From: Neobacillus sp. WH10
GTDB taxonomy: Bacteria; Bacillota; Bacilli; Bacillales; Cytobacillaceae
Length of the DNA stretch: 64,000 nucleotides
Assembly: GCF_030123405.1 (NCBI RefSeq)
Contig: NZ_CP126110.1
Location: 5,208,001 to 5,272,000 of the forward strand
Direction of reading: 5' to 3'
Below the pieces are notes generated by a model that was not told the origin of the DNA, did not search any database, and saw only the letters and a list, made by a program, of their open reading frames with translations. Within the stretch, counting starts at the first letter, position 1, and every line of letters begins with the position of its first letter. Both the position numbers and the translations under genes were made by a program. This document shows positions 1 through 8,454 of this stretch, piece by piece.

Positions 1-301
1 TATTTTTATTTTTTTCATATGGCAGGCAAGTGGCGATAGTAGAAATAACATCAGATACAGAGGTTAATATAGCAATTTCATCTATTTCGGCACCAATAAG
101 TTCAGCGAATTTCTCTCTAGTTGCCTCCACTTTCATAATTGATTGATCCCAGTTACTTCCAAACTCAAGCAAACTATTATGATATTCTTCAATCGCGCGT
201 GAAACTGGCTGAGCCAATGCCCCTTGAGAACAGCTAGCTAGATGTACATAATTAGATAAAATAGGGAATAACGAACGATAAGAACTGTACGGATTATTCA
301 T
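1..301 (-). CDS. Class V aminotransferase-like protein, N-terminal part (runs off the window)
   Basis: The reverse strand is open from an ATG at 299-301 to the window edge and gives about 100 residues beginning MNNPYSSYRSLFPILSNYVH. The later pattern (an N-terminal arm, LASCSQGALAQPV, then EIAILTSVSDVISTIA) is like the start of PLP-dependent class V aminotransferases of the cysteine desulfurase / isopenicillin N epimerase fold. A good ribosome binding site, AAGGTGGG, lies 5 nt before the ATG. The PLP lysine and most of the enzyme lie outside the window, so substrate and exact family cannot be judged. The family call rests on the fold-like N-terminus only. Confidence 0.6.
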   Translation of the reverse strand, partial: MNNPYSSYRSLFPILSNYVHLASCSQGALAQPVSRAIEEYHNSLLEFGSNWDQSIMKVEATREKFAELIGAEIDEIAILTSVSDVISTIATCLPYEKNKN

Positions 302-444
302 TTTTCTTCCCACCTTAAAACTATATAGTATTAATTATTTGGCCTTTAATATTACCAAAAACTCAATTTCCTTATATTTCTATTTCCCTCTTGAGAGCTT
401 CACCACAGAAATGTACGAAAAAATAGCTCTTACATAGTAGTTGA

Positions 445-492
445 ATAAACAAAAAGCCGCCATCGGCAGCTAGGTCTTCTTTTATTACTTAT
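445..492. repeat. Short dispersed repeat, copy 1
   Basis: The segment AATAAACAAAAAGCCGCCAT followed by CGGCAGCTAGGTCTTC closely resembles 3941-3976 (AATAAACAAAAAACTGCAAT then TAGCAGCCGGATCTTC). Both contain a small GC-rich inverted repeat (GCCG..CGGC or CTGC..GCAG) and lie just outside genes on the minus strand. It resembles small intergenic repeats seen in Bacillus genomes; the function is unknown. The rest of 302-650 shows no gene. Confidence 0.5.
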
Positions 493-650
493 TTAAATGT
501 AGTAAAATATTACAATCTTAACCAATTCGATTATACTAAAGATTTTCCATATATTCAAAATTCCCTTTTGAACTAAACTCCCGTAAGTCAAAACAATCTT
601 GCTTTTTTTGCCCTTCCCTGTCCGAATGAGACCCGCATTCTGAAAATATG

Positions 651-678
651 CAAAAAAGCTTACTCAAAGAGTAAGCTT
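651..678 (-). terminator. Rho-independent terminator of cwlJ
   Basis: A perfect 10-bp stem, AAGCTTACTC / GAGTAAGCTT with an AAA loop (656-678), is followed on the minus strand by a run of T. It overlaps the cwlJ stop codon. Confidence 0.8.
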
Positions 679-1117
679 ATCCGCTATAAACACTATCACA
701 TGTTCCAGCTTTTGGTTCATAATAACAATGATTTTTAAATGGACCAGAATGAGGTTGACCGTACCATGTTGGAGGGCATGGAGCATGTGGATTAAAGTAC
801 CAAAGAGCATATTTCGCTGGGTGATCTCTCCAATAATCTAAATTCTGTTTGGCTAATCTTTTTTCGGAAGTCCTTGCTCTCTGGTAAAATACATTCCCTT
901 TTTGAACAGCTTCAAAGGAAAAATTTCCTCCTTGTACCTGAAAAATAACTTGATCAATCGTTCTTAAACCTTTAAAGTCTAAACAATTTGCTACAAGACG
1001 ATTCACAATTACATTTCCAACATATAACATTCCTTGTTTTCCTTCGCCTTCCGCTTCTGCTCTCATCATCCTTGCCATTAAGTCAACGTCTGAACTTCGG
1101 TAATTTGCTCTTGGCAT
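677..1117 (-). CDS. cwlJ: Spore cortex-lytic cell wall hydrolase CwlJ
   Basis: This 146-residue protein has the SleB/CwlJ hydrolase fold (Hydrolase_2 family) across its whole length. Visible hallmarks are MARMMRAEAEGEG with the catalytic-type glutamate, GNVIVNRLVANCLDF, YQRARTSEKRLAK, and the Trp/His-rich end (WYFNPHAPCPPTWY, QPHSGPFKNHCYY). Length and sequence match Bacillus CwlJ, which cleaves spore cortex peptidoglycan in germination and, from family knowledge, responds to Ca-dipicolinate. It has no signal peptide, as usual for CwlJ, which is made in the mother cell. The ATG follows GGGGTGAG. The usual partner gerQ is not adjacent, so this may be a second cwlJ copy or a separated one. Confidence 0.9.
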   Translation of the reverse strand: MPRANYRSSDVDLMARMMRAEAEGEGKQGMLYVGNVIVNRLVANCLDFKGLRTIDQVIFQVQGGNFSFEAVQKGNVFYQRARTSEKRLAKQNLDYWRDHPAKYALWYFNPHAPCPPTWYGQPHSGPFKNHCYYEPKAGTCDSVYSG

Positions 1118-1325
1118 TTTCTCACCCCAAAAATATAGTATGAAAAAAAGCTTACATTGATGTCATTGTTTATAAAATAAGAATGCTTAGTTTTTAAAGC
1201 TTACAGTTTTGTTTTGTCTATACTTATAATATGCGGTCCCCTTTATTCTGACCCCCGTAAGTTTTTTTCAGCTAGGTACTTGGACAATCATAAGCCTTTC
1301 TTAAAAGTATAATGGAGTAAGGACG

Positions 1326-1538
1326 GTGATTGAATTGGCCTGCTCGATCAATATTAATAACTTCAAAGTTAATACTATTTCTAATAACGCAAACATTAAT
1401 TTTGGTGGTACCGTTCAAAACAGTCATACTGCCAATAGTTCCATAATCGGCGGCAATTTTAATTTTGGTGATGGCTGCATAATCTCAAGCAAGAGTATTA
1501 ACCTCGGTAAAATTAATAATACGGTCAAAGATTCCTAG
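1326..1538 (+). CDS. Small GerPA/GerPF-like spore germination protein
   Basis: This 70-residue protein is rich in Asn, Gly, Ser and Ile. The pattern NINNFKVNTISNNANINFGG, then SIIGGNFNFGDGCIISSKSI, resembles the GerPA/GerPF family of small spore proteins, which help nutrients pass the spore coat. The start is GTG with GGAG eight bases upstream; an in-frame TTG at 1335 is possible. The stop codon TAG (1536-1538) is directly followed by the TTGA end of the tnpB transposon, so the element sits flush against this gene without removing its stop. The name comes from pattern recognition of a low-complexity protein, so the certainty is moderate. Confidence 0.55.
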   Translation: MIELACSININNFKVNTISNNANINFGGTVQNSHTANSSIIGGNFNFGDGCIISSKSINLGKINNTVKDS

Positions 1539-1735
1539 TTGACTTCTCCCCATGGATAAATCCAGGGGATTCTTTTTTAAACCTTCATCAAAGCCGCCTA
1601 TCAGCCGGGGCCTCCAGATCTTACTGCTTCTCCAGTTCATTACGACATGTAGTGAAAAACACATACCGCAGCCCAATCATAGGCACTACGCCACTGCCCT
1701 TTTAGCCCCATTGTGCGGGACAATGGGGGTTAAAA
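1539..1735 (-). ncRNA. Predicted omegaRNA (reRNA) scaffold of the tnpB element
   Basis: Downstream of and overlapping the tnpB 3' end the minus strand can form several strong hairpins: CCCCATTGT/ACAATGGGG (1706-1728) and the right-end hairpin at 1547-1569. In studied IS605-group elements this region is transcribed as the guide RNA, and bases just beyond the transposon end act as guide. Here the guide would begin CTAGGAATCTTTGACCGTAT, which is the antisense of the GerP-like gene end. This is inferred from element architecture, with no expression evidence. Confidence 0.55.
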
Positions 1736-2960
1736 GGACTCGGCGATACTTTGTATCTTCTATTTTAGGTAGTTCTCGATCTTTCTTGAATTGTTTATGG
1801 ATAGACTTGTCCAAAATATTCACGGCACCCACTAGATCCCGATGTCCTTTCGCACCACACGGACAGTGGAAGTTTCGATTCCATTGTTTACTGAATTCTC
1901 CGCATGAAGGGCACGTACCGGAAGTATAGGACTCTTCCACAAGTTGGACTTTGACGCCTCGAAGGTTCAATTTGTATGTTATTTTTTCAATTAATTGCCC
2001 AAAACTCCAATTGGACAATTGTTGACGAATTTCTTTTCTTGTTTTCTTTTTCTTCTTCGTATTCTTTTGAACGCCATCCGGTGTTCCGATATAGAGTGCT
2101 TTAATGTGGTTTTCCACACACCAATCGGTGACCATTTTCGAAATCGTATGCAAAAGGTACTCGATTCTCCGTTCCAGTTTTTCTAAAAAACGGCGTTTAC
2201 GCAAAATGAGTTTTTGCCTTTTGTTCGAACCTGGCTTTTTCCGGCCAATGACCTTCTGAAGCTCTTTTAACCTTTTGTTTCTGTAGCGCTGTAACGAGCG
2301 AAGTTCTCTTCCTGTGACAATGAAGTGATTTTTTCCGTCACTTAAAACAGCCGCATGTATGAGCCCTACATCACAGCCAGCTTCCTTATTACCTTGTACA
2401 TGCTTTTGTTTTGGTACTTCCACTGCTATATGCATCCAGTATTGATCTTTGTGCCAAACGATTTCGGCACTTTTTATTGTATGGAAATCAATGTGCTTTG
2501 GTTGAGGGATCACTAAGGGGGATTGTTGTTTTCCATTGCTAAACAGCAGCTTTTTATCCTTGCATTTAATAGCTGCTTTTTTATATTTGACGGAAAAGAA
2601 TTTTTTGTATTTCCAAGGGTATCGCCACTGTTTTTCACCTTTAGCCCGCAGCTCCCTCGTTCTTTTGCATGTTTCTTCATGTAACTCGATGATGGCTTGA
2701 ATCGTTTGCGAGTGTAATTGATGGGTGGTGGCATTGTACCATTTCTTTTTTTCTGATGCACTTGTCCAAATCTTATATACATCATATAGCCACCAATGGA
2801 GATCTAAGCAGTCATTCCATAGATTCGCTGCTTTCTGACGTAGTGTATCGACTAATCTTCTCTCCTCGCCGGTTAAACGGAGCGGAAATTTCCGAATAAC
2901 AATATCGCCTTTCGACTCTTTTTTCTTCTTTTCTTTCATATTCTTTTTGTGTGGTCCCAT
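1686..2960 (-). CDS. tnpB: RNA-guided endonuclease TnpB
   Basis: The 424-residue protein has a basic N-terminus, an OrfB/TnpB central region and a C-terminal RuvC-like core. RuvC-I is EAGCDVGLIHAAV with Asp197, and RuvC-III is GHRDLVGAVNI with Asp375. Between them lies a zinc finger with Cys350, Cys353, Cys366 and Cys368 after VEESYTSGTCPSCG. The RuvC-II strand reads ALYIGTPDGV, so the usual glutamate is absent; Glu342/Glu343 in VEESYTS could substitute, as proposed for TnpB groups with a rearranged site. The family uses a transposon-end RNA to cut DNA next to a TAM, favouring retention of the element. The ATG follows GGAGGTG. No tnpA is adjacent. Confidence 0.93.
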   Translation of the reverse strand: MGPHKKNMKEKKKKESKGDIVIRKFPLRLTGEERRLVDTLRQKAANLWNDCLDLHWWLYDVYKIWTSASEKKKWYNATTHQLHSQTIQAIIELHEETCKRTRELRAKGEKQWRYPWKYKKFFSVKYKKAAIKCKDKKLLFSNGKQQSPLVIPQPKHIDFHTIKSAEIVWHKDQYWMHIAVEVPKQKHVQGNKEAGCDVGLIHAAVLSDGKNHFIVTGRELRSLQRYRNKRLKELQKVIGRKKPGSNKRQKLILRKRRFLEKLERRIEYLLHTISKMVTDWCVENHIKALYIGTPDGVQKNTKKKKKTRKEIRQQLSNWSFGQLIEKITYKLNLRGVKVQLVEESYTSGTCPSCGEFSKQWNRNFHCPCGAKGHRDLVGAVNILDKSIHKQFKKDRELPKIEDTKYRRVLLTPIVPHNGAKRAVA

Positions 2961-3156
2961 TTTCTTTCACCTCCAACAAGAACATTCGTTCTATATTTTT
3001 ATTATACTAGTTTCTATTGGTAATTGGAAGTAAAAAGCATGGCTTATATCCCCATTTCTGAAGAAAGGGGTTTTACGCCACTTTTTTGATAAGTAAAAAG
3101 GGATCGCCGCAGCCATCCCAATCATTAACTCTTGAACTAGTTAGTACAATAAAAAC

Positions 3157-3861
3157 TTAATAATTTTCAAGGGAATACCCCTGTAATATCTCCGTTTTTT
3201 CATCACTCATGTACCAATCGTTTAACACAAACTCCAAGTTAGTGATTTCACTTGTTCCGAAATTAAAATCTCTATTTACATTTAGATACCGAAGTAATTT
3301 ATCAGAATTTATCAGATCTGAGTCTTGAAATCGAAGACACGTCATATGTGCCGTATGCGTCTTATACCGTTGATCCAAAGTGCTTTTAATACCAGATTTC
3401 CTAAAATTCTCTCGGATATTTTGTCGCAGCTCTTCCAAAGTCGAATCATTAGGAAAACCTTGTATCATTACACTATCAGGTGAAGCGGTGATTCCACGGT
3501 AACTTATATTAAATGATGAAATAGATTTAATGGACTCGTGAAGAACCTCAACATAAGGTGCGATGTCAATTTCACTTAGCTTAAAGTCTGCATTGCAAGT
3601 AATAATTGATAAGACTGTTGTATGAAGTTCAGTCGATTTATAATAATATTGGTTTGGCTCTATCTGTTGAGCCTCATTCAAAAACTCCATTACCGAATTT
3701 TGTACCCTTTGTGATGGACGGCATATTAATGTGAATCCTCTTCGTGAATCACCAGGCTTGTTCAAAAGATTAGAATCTACTCTTAGTGAGTTAGTCTGAA
3801 TGGAATGAAGGGCTTGGCTCCATAATCGATTATAAGTTAGGTGAATTTCAGAATTATTCAT
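3157..3861 (-). CDS. 2H phosphoesterase superfamily protein (LigT / 2'-5' RNA ligase-like)
   Basis: This protein of about 234 residues carries two spaced HxT signatures, ELHTTVLSI near residue 80 and THTAHMTCLRF near residue 170. That layout marks the two-histidine phosphoesterase fold, whose members act on 2',3'-cyclic phosphates or related RNA and nucleotide ends. The substrate here cannot be told. The start is placed at the ATG at 3859-3861 because AAGGTGGAG lies 6 nt before it; an upstream in-frame GTG at 3873 overlaps that ribosome binding site. It stands alone on the minus strand beside the tnpB element. Confidence 0.65.
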   Translation of the reverse strand: MNNSEIHLTYNRLWSQALHSIQTNSLRVDSNLLNKPGDSRRGFTLICRPSQRVQNSVMEFLNEAQQIEPNQYYYKSTELHTTVLSIITCNADFKLSEIDIAPYVEVLHESIKSISSFNISYRGITASPDSVMIQGFPNDSTLEELRQNIRENFRKSGIKSTLDQRYKTHTAHMTCLRFQDSDLINSDKLLRYLNVNRDFNFGTSEITNLEFVLNDWYMSDEKTEILQGYSLENY

Positions 3862-3935
3862 GTAAATCTCCACCTTTCTTGTTGTATATATTTCAGCAAT
3901 TTAGTAAAAATCTTCTTGCAATAAACTGACCTATA

Positions 3936-3985
3936 GTAAAATAAACAAAAAACTGCAATTAGCAGCCGGATCTTCAACTCTTGCA
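3936..3985. repeat. Short dispersed repeat, copy 2
   Basis: Second copy of the repeat at 445-492 (shared AATAAACAAAAA, GCAGCYRG and TCTTC blocks). It lies upstream of the 2H phosphoesterase gene. The remaining 3986-4400 contains no gene that I can support. Confidence 0.5.
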
Positions 3986-4415
3986 CCCATTAGTTAAAGA
4001 AACTACACACATACTTCCTAAAACAATTTACATCATTTTTTTTTATGGTAGTAATTCATCAGTGGGAGTAAGATGACCATAAGCCATTGTCATTGATTTT
4101 TGTTAAAACTGCAATACTACCGGACGATTACCGTCTTCATATACGCTCTCCTAAAAACATATTTGATTATTATCTTCTTTAACTTCCATTTTAAGCTTTA
4201 AAAACCCTCCCTTTTACAAATATTCTTATTGTATTAACCTGCTTTGCAGATTAAAAAACGTAATTTTCGGTAACTTATTTTTGAATTAGGTACTCAATAT
4301 ATCCTTATGTATCCTGTAACATTATTGACGAAAAATTACAAAAAACTCTATTTAAATTTGGTAATTAATAGGTTATAGTATATTTGGGATTAATAATACC
4401 AAAAAAAGGGAGGGC

Positions 4416-5489
4416 TTGAATAATTTGAAAAGAATACTTTTGTCTTTCTTTTGTTTTCTAATTTTATCATTGATATCAACAGCTTCATACGCCTATTCTA
4501 GTACTACCACATACGGGGGAACTTCAGGGGTTAGCACAAGGGTAAGTACAGTTTATACACAGAATGGGTGGCAAAATGTAAGTGGAAAATGGTATTTCTT
4601 ACAATCTGGTATTATAACGAAAGGTTGGCTGTACAATAACGGAAAGTGGTATTACTTAAACTCAAATGGCGTAATGAAAACAGGCTGGCTATTCTGGAAC
4701 GGTAACTGGTACTACTTAGACTCTACGGGTGCCATGAAAACTGGATGGATATACGACGGGGCTTGGTATTATCTAAATCCTAGTGGAGATATGGCCAAAG
4801 GATGGAAAAAGGATCATGGGGCTTGGTATTTCTTGAAAAACAGCGGTGCATTAAAAACAGGCTGGCATAAGGAAGGGGCTAATTGGTACTTGTTAGGTCC
4901 ATCTGGAGCCATGCAAACTGGATGGAGCAAACATGATGGTATTTGGTATTATTTAGAAGGAAATGGTGTCATGCAGACAGGCTGGTTAAGAAACCTTGGG
5001 CCAGATTGGTATTATTTAAACGAATCAGGAGCTATGCAGATTGGTATTACAGACATTGAAGGAATAACCTACTATTTTTATGGTAATGGTGCCATGGCTA
5101 GAGATGTAGAGATTGATGGCAATTATTTCGGTGGATATGGACCTATGGTTAAAGACTTTACTTTTGTCAAGACAGTCAAGTTAATTGCAAAAGAATACGG
5201 GTTATCAATAGATATAATGACACAAGATAACGTGCAGTTAATAAATCAGAACGGTTATATTGGCTTTGTTCATAAAAAAGGGATTGTTGATGTAAATCGT
5301 AATTATCAGAACTTTGCGGTTGAAATGGCAGAAGTTATTGGCGTCCCAGCGAGCAAATCGGAATTGATTGACTTAATTAATAAAGCAGACGCATCAAATG
5401 GTCGTAGGGCTTGGACTGACTCCATATTCGTAAAAACCCCAGAAGAATCATTAGGTATCTATTGGGGAGAAATGCGGAATAGGTATTAA
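4416..5489 (+). CDS. Secreted protein with choline-binding-type cell-wall repeats
   Basis: The N-terminus (KRILLSFFCFLILSLISTAS, then YAYSS) is a signal peptide. Residues about 45-230 hold roughly nine aromatic repeats of the form GW-x-GxWYYL-x-GxMxT, the cell-wall / choline-binding repeat pattern that folds as a beta-hairpin solenoid. The C-terminal ~125 residues (from DVEIDGNYFGGYGPMVKDFT to the end) are not repeats and I do not recognise them. No catalytic motif is evident, so binding to cell-wall polymer or glucan is inferred from the repeats. AAAGGGAGG is followed by TTG at 4416 (2-nt gap) and TTG at 4425 (11-nt gap), so the true start may be 4425. The gene ends in its own terminator. 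Confidence 0.8.
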   Translation: MNNLKRILLSFFCFLILSLISTASYAYSSTTTYGGTSGVSTRVSTVYTQNGWQNVSGKWYFLQSGIITKGWLYNNGKWYYLNSNGVMKTGWLFWNGNWYYLDSTGAMKTGWIYDGAWYYLNPSGDMAKGWKKDHGAWYFLKNSGALKTGWHKEGANWYLLGPSGAMQTGWSKHDGIWYYLEGNGVMQTGWLRNLGPDWYYLNESGAMQIGITDIEGITYYFYGNGAMARDVEIDGNYFGGYGPMVKDFTFVKTVKLIAKEYGLSIDIMTQDNVQLINQNGYIGFVHKKGIVDVNRNYQNFAVEMAEVIGVPASKSELIDLINKADASNGRRAWTDSIFVKTPEESLGIYWGEMRNRY

Positions 5490-5519
5490 ATAAGTAACCT
5501 TTCACATCTTAAGCGGTGC

Positions 5520-5552
5520 AAAACGTCTGTTCAAATCGAACAGACGTTTTTT
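5520..5552 (+). terminator. Rho-independent terminator of the repeat protein gene
   Basis: Stem AACGTCTGTTC / GAACAGACGTT with a 5-base loop, followed by TTTTTT. The following 5553-6100 holds AT-rich sequence with a weaker hairpin (GAGGATTT / AAATCCTC, 5693-5721) and no gene I can support. Confidence 0.85.
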
Positions 5553-6101
5553 ACTATTTTTACTGAAAAACGGTCCCGGTATATTAATAGCAGATAATTG
5601 TCTTTGAGGTATTTTCTAAAATAGGATAGGTTAATAAAAATGCCGTTTTAATAAACCGTATAGTGCCTTTTACCTATTCTATTCTCAAGAAAAGAGGATT
5701 TTCGATAAAGATAGAAATCCTCTATATCTCACCACTTGGTCTCACCTAAATCGAAAAAAAGGTTCAAGAACACTGATTCTCCTTGATAAACAGTAAGTAT
5801 CAAGGAAATTCCTTCTAGGGGCATTCAAGGATACGAGTACGAATTATTCAACACGGCGTTTTCTCAACAATTAGGAAAAACACTTCTATTTTCTAGAAAA
5901 ACAGCTTCAAAATGCAAAAATCGCTTCCAAAATTCAATTTTGAACGTAAAAATGAAGTTTTTGAGCTAAAAAATGGCTCCAAAAGCGAAATTGAGAGATT
6001 CGAATTACATTGCCAAACCCGATATCGTAGAAGTGCCGGAAACGTGAGCTTAAATTCACGATTGGCAGGCCTTGAGCATAGCGATGAAAGGGTGGCGCAA
6101 A

Positions 6102-6893
6102 ATGATGAATATAAAATCTGGCTGCATTGAAGGATTTGAACAGTTTTCGCAATTCGCAAGTCTTAAAGAATTTAATACCCATATGGAAATGTGGTTACTA
6201 GAACACAAGCATGATTTTTCAAAAGGAGAATTGGTCGGTTTAAAAAGACTCGTCCGCTTTGCGGCAAAAATCCCTGGGGTGTGCAATGCCAAGATCGGAA
6301 CCATGTTAAAAGCGATTCACAAAGAATACAACAATAATGGTATTTCACGCTCTACCTTTAAACGGATGATCATCAAAGCAAAAGACTTAGGAATCATTAC
6401 CGTCTTTGAAACAGAACGAAATAATGGCTCCCAATCCAGCAATCTTTATGTATTTAATAGTTTTCCCGTTAGTGAACCACGCAAAGAAGAAACGATGAAC
6501 CACCCTAAAGAAACTATTAATCTTTTAAAAACTGAAAAAGATTAAAAGATAAAAAAACGTAAAGAAGCGTCGACTAATTTAGATCACACCTTTGTTAGTG
6601 ATCGTGTTCCACAGCCTTTTGTCCAGCTGGTAAAGTATTTCTTTCCTGAAGCAAAGACGATTGAAGAGTATTGGAGAACGGCACAAATCACTGCCTATCG
6701 TAATCTTTGGGAAAATGATCCCGATGTAATCCTAGAAGTTGCCATCGAATCCTTTAAGCAGCTCATTCGGAAGCTAAAGTTCAGCAGAAACATCAAGAAT
6801 CCATTCGCTTATTTTTATGGAATCTCAGACAAGAAATTTTGCGAACGTTTTTACATATCACTCTATGAGAAGTTTAAATTGGACGTTGAATAG
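6102..6893 (+). pseudogene. Helix-turn-helix-type hypothetical gene broken by one in-frame stop
   Basis: The ATG at 6102 follows AAAGGGTGG. The frame reads MMNIKSGCIEGFEQF, a Lys-rich helical region, then GISRSTFKRMIIKAKDLGII, which looks like a winged helix-turn-helix recognition segment. A TAA at 6543-6545 ends this part. The same frame then continues for 115 sense codons with clear protein character (PQPFVQLVKYFFPEAKTIEE, then NPFAYFYGISDKKFCERFY) to TAG at 6891-6893. Readthrough would give about 260 residues. This resembles DNA-binding proteins often found on Bacillus plasmids and chromosomes, of unknown role. The interpretation as a nonsense mutation is inference from frame continuity. 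Confidence 0.6.
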
Positions 6894-7052
6894 AGTATGG
6901 TCAGGGGTTAAATTTGGATGCACTATCCTTTAAATCATATAAATGTCAGCAATATTTGAAAAAGAGTTAACCGGTACCAAACTTCCTAATTTTTGGTTTA
7001 ATTCCATTTACTAAGATAGTATAATGTAAATCAACATTAGAAGAGAACGTGG

Positions 7053-7982
7053 GTGAGAGTGATCGAAAATAAACAACAGAAATCCCCGCCTCCTTTACTA
7101 TTAAGAGGCGAATTAATGGGAAAAATTAAAGCAACAAAAGCTCAAATGAGTGCATATCTAAAGGATGGAATGCCTCACTATTTGATAGGCAGTGAATATA
7201 GGTTTTTGGAAAGTGAGGTATTGAAATGGCTAGAGTCCTATCAGCCATCACAGGAACGGTTAGAGAGAGAATTTGTAGATAAAAAAGGACGAACCTTAGA
7301 AGCATATGTATCAGAAGATATCGTTCTGACAGCGTTACGAATAACGAAAGAAATCTTCGTGTCTCAGTGTAAAAAAGGGCTGCCTTTTGAAAGAGTCGGA
7401 GAGAAGAATTTTTTCAACATACAGGATATTTTGGATTATTATCGGAGAGGTTCTAAAGCCACAACGAAAGAAACTTCGTCTACTGGAGGCCTAAAGAAAA
7501 AATTATCAACTCCTTTATGTAAAGATGTTCCAAAGGAAGTTCCCATTATGATCATTGATGGTTCTTATAATTTTAACAATTCTACTGCAGGGACCGGATT
7601 GCTGCTGGTTGAAAATAGGGATACAGTTACCGGTGTATCCAATGTTAGGAAAATAAAAACAAAGAAACCCATTGTATGTGAACTCCTTGCATTACTGGAC
7701 GCATTAAGAATGATGAAAAAGAAAAAGCTTAACAAAGCCATCATCGTCACTGACCAAGAATCGTGGACTAAAGGAATCACTATTGATCCGAATCTTTATG
7801 AAGGGCCGGTTAAGAACTATTTAATAGAGTTCAATCTGTTGTAGACTGAAATGAAGGGGAAAGTTGAGGTTAAATTTGTAGGAGAACTAAACAAAGGGAA
7901 AGAGAATTTGCTATATAAAAAAGCTCATACTTTAAGCAGAGAATATAAAACAGGACTTTTTAAACAATTAGAGATTGAATGA
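7053..7982 (+). pseudogene. DNA-binding plus RNase H-like fusion protein, broken by one in-frame stop
   Basis: The first ~130 residues contain two excisionase/MerR-type helix-turn-helix-like segments (ATKAQMSAYLKDGMPHYLIG and LRITKEIFVSQCKKGLPFER). From residue ~165 an RNase H-like domain follows: PIMIIDGSYNF, VCELLALLDAL and IIVTDQESW supply the usual D, E and D. TAG at 7842-7844 stops this, but the frame continues for 45 codons (GKVEVKFVGELNKGKENLLY, KKAHTLSREY) to TGA at 7980-7982, matching the last strand and helix of the fold. Starts GTG 7053, GTG 7059 and ATG 7116 are possible; the ATG has AAGAGG at good spacing. Function is unknown; the stop may be real truncation or decay. Confidence 0.55.
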
Positions 7983-8454
7983 GTAGTAGAAATTTTAATT
8001 AAACAAACATCGACCAATTATACTAAACTAACTAATCGTTTGATTAAAAACTATTAGAAGTGCTAACTAACACTTTTTTCTACTATGCATGCTTTAATTC
8101 CCTTCCAATGTTCCAGGGTCTTAATTCAGCTGCCTTCAGCTACATCTACGTTAATATCTAGAACGTAATCAGTTCTATCGATGTAGCCTTGTCTTGCATT
8201 TATTATGCATTCATTGGCCTTTTTTGAGAAAACTCCCCTATGACAAATTCAGGAATAATCAGGCAAATTTCTAGCGATTTCTCCATAAATCAAACGTTTG
8301 ATTAAATCTGCTAAAAACGCTTTTAAATTAAGCTTTACTCTTTCAAGTGTAGAAGAAATTTGTTGAAAGATGTATTCAAAATGGATCTTTTCATAACTAA
8401 TGATCTGTTCCCTCTGAAAATACCAATGTCGACTATTTTCCACATACAAAATAC

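Larger units (their letters stand above)
1539..3092 (-). mobile_element. IS200/IS605-group element carrying only tnpB (IS1341-like)
   Basis: The element reads on the minus strand. Its left end lies beyond the tnpB start and has a subterminal hairpin (CCCC..TTTCT/AGAAA..GGGG, 3049-3070). It is preceded in the flank by TTAC (3093-3096 read on minus), like the left cleavage site of IS608. The right end has a hairpin (CCCCATGGAT/TCCAGGGG, 1547-1569) and finishes with TCAA (1539-1542 on minus), like the IS608 right cleavage site. No terminal inverted repeats and no tnpA are present, so the copy could move only if a TnpA acts in trans. Exact ends are inferred by analogy with IS608. Confidence 0.8.

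Noticed and set aside
1131..1145. CATACTAT as a SigE -10 for cwlJ
   Set aside because: It would place the transcript start inside the ribosome binding site, so the spacing does not work.
1552..1929. Plus-strand frame of 125 codons
   Set aside because: It lies antisense to the tnpB end and its RNA scaffold, with no ribosome binding site.
5893..6304. Several overlapping open frames on both strands
   Set aside because: No ribosome binding sites and no protein-like composition; they shadow the real frame starting at 6102 and short palindromic sequence upstream.
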